NCBI RefSeq assembly: GCF_014270065.1
Contig: NZ_JACNME010000011.1
Coordinates: 62,001 to 126,000, forward strand
Length of the DNA: 64,000 bases
Direction of reading: 5' to 3'
Source: Quadrisphaera sp. RL12-1S
GTDB lineage: Bacteria; Actinomycetota; Actinomycetes; Actinomycetales; Quadrisphaeraceae
Positions 59,651-64,000 of this stretch are shown here, one piece after another. Under the pieces are notes generated by a model. It was given only the letters and a program-made list of their open reading frames with translations. It ran no database searches and was not told where the DNA came from. The position numbers and the translations under genes were made by a program. Numbering within the stretch: the stretch's first letter is position 1; the number at the start of each line of letters is the position of its first letter.

Positions 59651-60933
59651 ACGTCGCCGACACCCTCGGCGACCTCACCGGGCAGCTCGCCGGTCTCTAC
59701 ACCCAGCGCGGCCCCACCGTCACGAACGACCTCGACGTCGACGCCGCCCTGCACGGCCGCTCCGCCGTGCTCGCCCTGACGCGTGAGCTGCTCTTCTGGG
59801 GCACTCGGCTGCGCGAGGGCAGCCGGCCCACGCTGGTCGACGCCGAGACCAAACCCGCCCACGGCCTGGCCTGGCACCTGGCGCGGCATCCCATTCCCGA
59901 GGCCACGCGCTCGCCGATGGAGGTCGCCGCACTCGCTGCCCCCGGTTCGGCTGCCGAACGATGGGAGAGCGTCGCCACGCAGGCGACGCTCGCGCAGACG
60001 CAGTGGGACGCCACCCCCTCCAGCCGGCCGATGGGAGCTGCGGTGAAGACCGTCGTCGCCGACGCCACCGTGCTCGCCCTCAGCGTCAGCCACCTCGACC
60101 AGCGCCTCGCCACGACCGCGGCGGCCAGCGGACGCCTCGACGTCGCCGAGGCGCTCACCTCACAGGCGGTGCACGGCCTGCGCATCAGCGCCGAGGCGAC
60201 GCTTCGCCACCTCGCCAAGGCCGAGCTGCCCGCCTGGCGCGCCGAGGTCCCACTCCGCCGACCACGACTCGAGGTCTTGCCGATGCGCAGCCCGGCCGAC
60301 GTCCCCCGCGGACTGGCCCGCCTCATGTCGCTGCTGGACGCCGGGACCACTGTCGATCCGCGCCACCTGCACCTGGTGGTGCGTGGGCAGGAGCGGATCG
60401 CCACCGCTCTCAGTCGGGACTGCACCGCGCTGTGGCGCACCACAGCCGACCCGGCCGTCTTCGACGCCGGACGGCGCCTCACCGAGCTGCGCCTATCGCT
60501 GCAGCAAGCCGGACCGGCACTGCGCAAGGACATCGGCACCATCGAGCCGACCGACGCCAGGCCCCTGCTGCAGGTCAACGAGTGCCTGCGCGCCCTGACC
60601 TTCTCCCTGCCGCAGACCCTTCGCGAGGCACGACAGCGCGCCGAGCTGGTCGCCGACCAGGCCTCCACCCTGCTCTACAGCGTCGAAGCGGTCGGATCCT
60701 GCGTCCGCGCCCAGGTCACCGGCCGACGATGGCTGGCCGCGCACTGGAACGACGACGAGACCCACCAGTCCTGGCACAGGGTCGACCGGCTCGACCACTC
60801 GCGCATCGGGCCTCTCCTCGCCCTTGGGGAGACCGCTCTGGACCTGCTGACCCGACCAGCAGCGCTCGCTGCGATGTCGGCGCCCCAGCCGGCGGTGACG
60901 CAGTCCGCCAGCCGCTCACACGCCCTGGCCTGA
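59647..60933 (+). CDS. hypothetical element protein (428 aa)
   Basis: No family recognised. An all-helical soluble protein with repeated Ala/Leu-rich heptad-like stretches (for example VALSVSHLDQRLATT-type segments and QTLREARQRAELVADQAST) and no catalytic motif. The pattern resembles helical proteins common in actinobacterial conjugative elements. It is translationally coupled to the preceding gene and followed 60 bases later by the secreted glycosidase. Confidence 0.6.
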   Translation: MNVADTLGDLTGQLAGLYTQRGPTVTNDLDVDAALHGRSAVLALTRELLFWGTRLREGSRPTLVDAETKPAHGLAWHLARHPIPEATRSPMEVAALAAPGSAAERWESVATQATLAQTQWDATPSSRPMGAAVKTVVADATVLALSVSHLDQRLATTAAASGRLDVAEALTSQAVHGLRISAEATLRHLAKAELPAWRAEVPLRRPRLEVLPMRSPADVPRGLARLMSLLDAGTTVDPRHLHLVVRGQERIATALSRDCTALWRTTADPAVFDAGRRLTELRLSLQQAGPALRKDIGTIEPTDARPLLQVNECLRALTFSLPQTLREARQRAELVADQASTLLYSVEAVGSCVRAQVTGRRWLAAHWNDDETHQSWHRVDRLDHSRIGPLLALGETALDLLTRPAALAAMSAPQPAVTQSASRSHALA

Positions 60934-60993
60934 GCGCTTCCTCACCCCATCTGCCGATTCAGCCGTCCACACCCGACAAGGGGAGCCATTGCC

Positions 60994-62418
60994 ATGCCCA
61001 AGCACCGTCAGCCCACCCCGGCCACCCGTCGAGCGCGACCCGCCCTGGTCACCCTCGGAGCGCTCACGCTCCTGTGCACCGCCACCGGCGTCGCACTGGC
61101 CGCAACGAACGCCGCCGAGCCGTCACCGATTCCCTCGACGGTGGCGACGACGGTCGCGCCGACGCGTGACGCGACTGAACAACCCACCGCAACGACGACG
61201 AGCGCCCCCACGAGCAACCAGACCGACACCCCGGCCAACCCGGCCAACCCGGCCACCTCGGCCACCTCGGCCACCCCGGCCACCCCGGCCACCCCGAGGA
61301 CGCAGGCCGGCGACGGCCAGACATGGCTGTCCGGCGCCTCCGGCGACGGTGCTGCCGACGGAACCCTCGGCCGGTGGCGCAGTGACCCCGTCGGCATCGT
61401 CGGCACCTGGGCCGACCAGGGCGACAACCAGACCCAGCTGTACGCCATCGCCCCCGGCGGGGAGGTCGCCGACTTCAATGGCGCGATCGACATCGCCCCC
61501 GGTGGCCTGCTCGAGGGCGACACCTGGGCCGCGGCCGCCACCGGCTCCTACGACGACCGCTGGCGACAGTCCTTGACGCGGATGGCGGCGCTGCGCGCCG
61601 GCAAGGGCACCACCTACATCCGGCCCTTCCACGAGTTCAACCTCGGCGGCGCCTACCCCTGGGCTGTCACCCCCGACCAGGCCAGCGACTTCACCACCGC
61701 CTGGAAGCGGTACCGCGCCATCCAGCAGCACGTGTTCCCCGATGCCAAGCTCGTCTACGGCGTCAACGTCACCAGCTCGGGCACCGACCTGGACTGGCGC
61801 ACCACGTGGCCCGGCGCAGGGCAGGCTGACGTCCTGGGCGTCGACTCCTACAACGGCTGGCCGACCATCACGACGGCGGCCGAATTCGACAAGCAGCTCG
61901 ACGCCCGAGGCGCCGATGGCATTCCCGTCGGGCTGAACGCCTACAGCGACCAGGCCAAGACGTGGGGCGTCCCTCTGGCGGTCCCGGAGTGGTCCGGCCG
62001 CGCCGAGATGGGCGACGAGCCCGCGTACGTGACGGGGATGGTCGACTGGTTCGCCGAGCACGCCGGTCACGGACCGGGCCAGCTCGTCTACGAGATCCTC
62101 TTCAATGCCCCGCAGGACGACGGGAACTTCCAGCTTTTCGCTGACGACTCGAGGATGCCCGCGTCTGCACAGGCGTACGTCGACGCGGTCGCGTCCACCG
62201 AGGCGGGCCGCGCAGCCGACGACTCCTCGTCATCGGGTGAGTCGACCGCGGAGCAGAACGAGGACCCGCAGCCGGCGCCCTCCACGGCCGGGACCGCCAC
62301 CGCGACTACCGAGCCGAGCCGGCCGATGAAGGACGCGGACACTCCCGCTTCGCAGGCCGACGTCGACGAGCTCGTGGCGCGGCTTGACGTGCTTTTGGAC
62401 CGTCTCGAGCAAACTTGA
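60994..62418 (+). CDS. secreted GH26-type glycoside hydrolase
   Basis: A 474-residue exported protein. A signal peptide (residues 1-36, ARPALVTLGALTLLCTATGV) is followed by a Thr/Pro/Ala linker with tandem PAN/PAT/SAT triplets. The catalytic domain (about 110-385) has the GH26 acid/base Glu in YIRPFHEFN and the nucleophile Glu in LAVPEWSGR, so a beta-mannanase or related endoglycosidase is likely. The last 85 residues are a Ser/Glu/Pro-rich linker and a short coiled coil (ADVDELVARLDVLLDRLEQT). As element cargo beside secretion genes it may either act on polysaccharide outside or locally open the cell wall; the first is better supported. Confidence 0.75.
   Translation: MPKHRQPTPATRRARPALVTLGALTLLCTATGVALAATNAAEPSPIPSTVATTVAPTRDATEQPTATTTSAPTSNQTDTPANPANPATSATSATPATPATPRTQAGDGQTWLSGASGDGAADGTLGRWRSDPVGIVGTWADQGDNQTQLYAIAPGGEVADFNGAIDIAPGGLLEGDTWAAAATGSYDDRWRQSLTRMAALRAGKGTTYIRPFHEFNLGGAYPWAVTPDQASDFTTAWKRYRAIQQHVFPDAKLVYGVNVTSSGTDLDWRTTWPGAGQADVLGVDSYNGWPTITTAAEFDKQLDARGADGIPVGLNAYSDQAKTWGVPLAVPEWSGRAEMGDEPAYVTGMVDWFAEHAGHGPGQLVYEILFNAPQDDGNFQLFADDSRMPASAQAYVDAVASTEAGRAADDSSSSGESTAEQNEDPQPAPSTAGTATATTEPSRPMKDADTPASQADVDELVARLDVLLDRLEQT
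61231..61293 (+). repeat. seven tandem 9-bp units in the GH26 linker
   Basis: Seven consecutive 9-bp copies of YCGGCCAMC in the reading frame, encoding (PAN)2, PAT, (SAT)2, (PAT)2. Copy number can change by slippage without shifting the frame. Confidence 0.85.
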
Positions 62419-62439
62419 CACCTCGCACGATCGTCCTAG

Positions 62440-62775
62440 GTGTCGGTGGCCGGGGCAAGCATCGCGCCCGTGGCCGGAGGGATGGCGAAGGAGAGTGCAC
62501 CGCTGCCCGCGTGAATTGTCGCCGCCAACACGGAGCGACGGCTCGCGGCAGAGAAGGCGATGCGCCAGCGGCGACCGCCGGGCAACCCGTTCGTGTGGGT
62601 GGTCGGCTCGGAGGCTGACTACCCGGGGATCGTGGTCGATCGTCGCCGCGTCGGTGCCGGCTGGCAGATCTACGTGGCCTAGCCCTCACCGCGGCACGAG
62701 CTGATGCAGCAGTGGCTCGATGCCGAGCAACTGCTGCCCTACGAGAGTCCGCGGGCGAGTCCGTCGGCATCGTGA
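62440..62775 (+). pseudogene. decayed small gene with two in-frame stops
   Basis: One reading frame from GTG 62440 to TGA 62773-62775 (about 111 codons) is broken by TGA 62512-62514 and TAG 62680-62682. The parts read as coherent protein: NTERRLAAEKAMRQRRPPG, NPFVWVVGSEADYPGIVV, GAGWQIYVA, then HELMQQWLDAEQLLPYES after the second stop. CGA to TGA and TGG or CAG to TAG would explain both. No family recognised. The ending TGA overlaps an ATG at 62775. Confidence 0.55.
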
Positions 62776-63086
62776 TGACGCCTGCAGGAGGCGCCCCCCC
62801 CGGGGGGGCCTCCGGCGCAGTCGGCGGGTTGGTGCAGCGGCTCACCGTGCGACGCCCGGGGCGCGTCCCGACGACGGTCGAGGCGGCTCACCAGCGGTGG
62901 TCCGTCGCCGAAGACCAACCACGAAGAGGGAGTGGGGTGACCGGGCGGTTGATCCAGGAGCGGCACGATCCTGCTCGGCCGGGCCCGTCACGAGAGCGGC
63001 CCAGGCACTACGCGCTGTATCGTACGACGCACCCAGGTGAGACGGACCACCGAACAGGGCAAATGCGACTCGAGCACGCGGTGTGA
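62775..63086 (+). CDS. doubtful hypothetical protein (103 aa)
   Basis: An open frame starting on the last base of the decayed gene's stop (TGATG). The product is basic and of low complexity at first (a C8G7 tract encodes Gly/Ala/Pro), then RWSVAEDQP and RHYALYRTTHPGETDH. No family, signal peptide or membrane helix. Coupling to the upstream frame is the only support; it may be part of the same decayed region. Confidence 0.25.
   Translation: MTPAGGAPPGGASGAVGGLVQRLTVRRPGRVPTTVEAAHQRWSVAEDQPRRGSGVTGRLIQERHDPARPGPSRERPRHYALYRTTHPGETDHRTGQMRLEHAV
62786..62813. repeat. C8G7 homopolymer dyad
   Basis: Eight C followed by seven G flanked by GGAGGCG and CCTCC, forming a long near-perfect hairpin. It may be a terminator or a slippage hot spot and is prone to sequencing error. 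Confidence 0.6.
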
Positions 63087-63301
63087 CGAGAACCGGTCCG
63101 AGGGCGTCTAGCCCGTCCGCTCAGCGGTCGTCAACGAGACGATCTCCGGAGCATGATCTCCATCCGGTCGCGAAGATCTAACGGCCAGATGATCGATCAT
63201 GCCGTCGCCGCCGCGACGAGGCATCGCAGCAGTCGCTGCCCCATAGGGCAGCCACCCAGTCGATGTCCGCCTGACGAGCAGCTCGGAAGGGGATGGGAGC
63301 C
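63087..63301. other. non-coding gap
   Basis: No gene is supported here. Short AT-richer spots occur (for example near 63170-63200, GAAGATCTAACGG and GATGATCGATCATG, the latter containing a GATCGATC dyad), which may hold the promoter of the 63302 gene. Confidence 0.4.
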
Positions 63302-63688
63302 ATGGGCGTAGCGATAGCTCTGTACGAGGACCAGCCCTCACAACCGCATCCCAACTCCCTGAAACGCAAGAAGCGCCTCACCCGGGCAGAGATCCGAGAC
63401 AAGAACCGTCAACCGGGGGCGGTGGCCCACCTCGACGACGAGGAGACGCTGTCACGCTTCGTAGCGGACGCAAACACCCATGGGCAGCCGATGCTCTCGC
63501 GGTGGACGCCGTTCGGACGGAGCTGGTACCACCCGCCTGAGGAGGTCGCGGTGATCGCTGTTGAAGTAGCAAGGGCCCTTGCAGTCGCAGAGCCTGGAAG
63601 CGACACCGCGAGGATGTTGGAGGACCTACTCGGCTTGGCCAGGCGCGCAGTTGCCGAGGGCTTGTACATGGCGGTACTTCCGGACTAG
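63302..63688 (+). CDS. hypothetical protein (128 aa)
   Basis: No family recognised. A soluble protein: a basic N-terminal part (LKRKKRLTRAEIRDKN), a middle with FGRSWYHPPEEVAVIAVEV, and an amphipathic helical C-terminus (TARMLEDLLGLARRAVAEGL). ATG 63302 is preferred with AAGGGG nine bases upstream; ATG 63293 is in frame. Codon use is mixed, unlike the GC-extreme chromosome, so it probably belongs to the element. Confidence 0.5.
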   Translation: MGVAIALYEDQPSQPHPNSLKRKKRLTRAEIRDKNRQPGAVAHLDDEETLSRFVADANTHGQPMLSRWTPFGRSWYHPPEEVAVIAVEVARALAVAEPGSDTARMLEDLLGLARRAVAEGLYMAVLPD

Positions 63689-63831
63689 AGCTCCCATAGC
63701 CATTGATCCGCTGCTCGCGACACCAGCGGGTAGCGCTAGCGGTCCAACCGCCGTGGATGAGGGCGATGGTGAAGTTCGATAAGCGATCCCCATCCGTACT
63801 CTCCCGACGAGATGCCGAGTCGCGCAGTGGG

Positions 63832-64000
63832 TCACGCCGCGAGGTCGAGCCCACGGAGCGCCTCACGCAACTGCTTCAGGTGAGCCGCTGGTGCTTCGAC
63901 CATCGGAGAGCGCACCGCGGCGTGCGCAATCACCCCAGCTGCCACTAGGGCTGCCTTGGCCATCACCGCCGGCGGTGAGGTCCGCAGCAGGGCCTCAGCC
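63832..64000 (-). CDS. DHDPS/DapA-family protein, C-terminal fragment (cut by right edge)
   Basis: An open minus-strand frame of 55 codons ending in TGA at 63832-63834. It reads TSPPAVMAKAALVAAGVIAH, then SPMVEAPAAHLKQLREALRG, which matches the C-terminal helices of the dihydrodipicolinate synthase / N-acetylneuraminate lyase superfamily (a P-x-x-x-K-A-A-L helix, then R-x-P and L-x-x-L-R-x-A-L). The catalytic part lies outside the window, so substrate cannot be judged. Whether it is cargo or chromosome cannot be told here. The 143 bases between it and the 63302 gene show nothing clear. Confidence 0.5.
   Translation of the reverse strand, partial: AEALLRTSPPAVMAKAALVAAGVIAHAAVRSPMVEAPAAHLKQLREALRGLDLAA

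Noticed and set aside
43661-64000. Integrase or excisionase gene of the element.
   Set aside because: No frame between the att remnant and the right edge shows tyrosine or serine recombinase motifs. The gene is expected outside the window.

Overview
The window is very GC-rich chromosomal DNA with frequent GTG starts, tightly overlapping ATGA/GTGA/TGATG gene junctions and actinobacterial families (DUF4913, SCO6880, GAF-ANTAR, MobC-type proteins, LOV-SpoIIE). It comes from an actinomycete, possibly a relative of the Kineosporiales; that rank is inference. Bases 1-43,660 read as ordinary chromosome. Bases from about 43,661 to at least 63,690 read as an integrated conjugative element whose left end lies in the 3' half of a tRNA-Arg gene.

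Chromosomal part, left to right: a nearly complete amylosucrase (cut by the left edge); a GlsB-type membrane protein; a zinc module (Zur-type Fur regulator, then znuA-znuC-znuB behind a good Zur box); a PrmC-like methyltransferase; two overlapping CNNM/CorC-type membrane proteins; a GAF-ANTAR regulator; a secreted Ala/Pro-rich protein divergent from an OmpR-type two-component system; a sugar module (oxidoreductase, binding protein, two permeases, and a divergent ROK regulator with a GH36 alpha-galactosidase-like enzyme); an unknown anchored protein; a blue-light (LOV) SpoIIE phosphatase; alanine dehydrogenase divergent from an Lrp/AsnC regulator; PEP carboxylase; an HDOD protein and a PAS-GGDEF-EAL protein; manganese catalase; SRPBCC, STAS and ANTAR proteins; a furA-katG operon with a leaderless promoter; and a glutarate module (CoA-transferase, glutaryl-CoA dehydrogenase-like enzyme, LysR). 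It ends with a chemotaxis receptor.

The element: a tRNA-Arg 3' remnant with the tRNA terminator still attached, a winged-helix replication-type gene that carries four dyad repeats inside its coding sequence, a MobC-like gene, a relaxase broken by an in-frame amber codon, a lower-GC cargo cassette on the minus strand (a GHKL ATPase fused to a PD-(D/E)XK nuclease-like domain, and a second PD-(D/E)XK-like protein), DUF4913, a VirD4-type coupling protein also broken by an in-frame amber codon, and a minus-strand type IV secretion operon (VirB4-like ATPase, SCO6880, TrbL-like protein, VirB8-like candidate, pilin-like small protein, ParA-like protein). Divergent from that operon are two unknown element proteins and a secreted GH26-type glycosidase, followed by decayed DNA, one more hypothetical gene, and the end of a DHDPS-family gene at the right edge. 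No integrase is visible, so the other end of the element should lie to the right of the window.

The strongest candidate for an undescribed system is the two-gene ATPase/nuclease cassette at 46,783-50,101. It looks like a mobile defence cargo in an element whose own transfer genes are decaying through premature stop codons.
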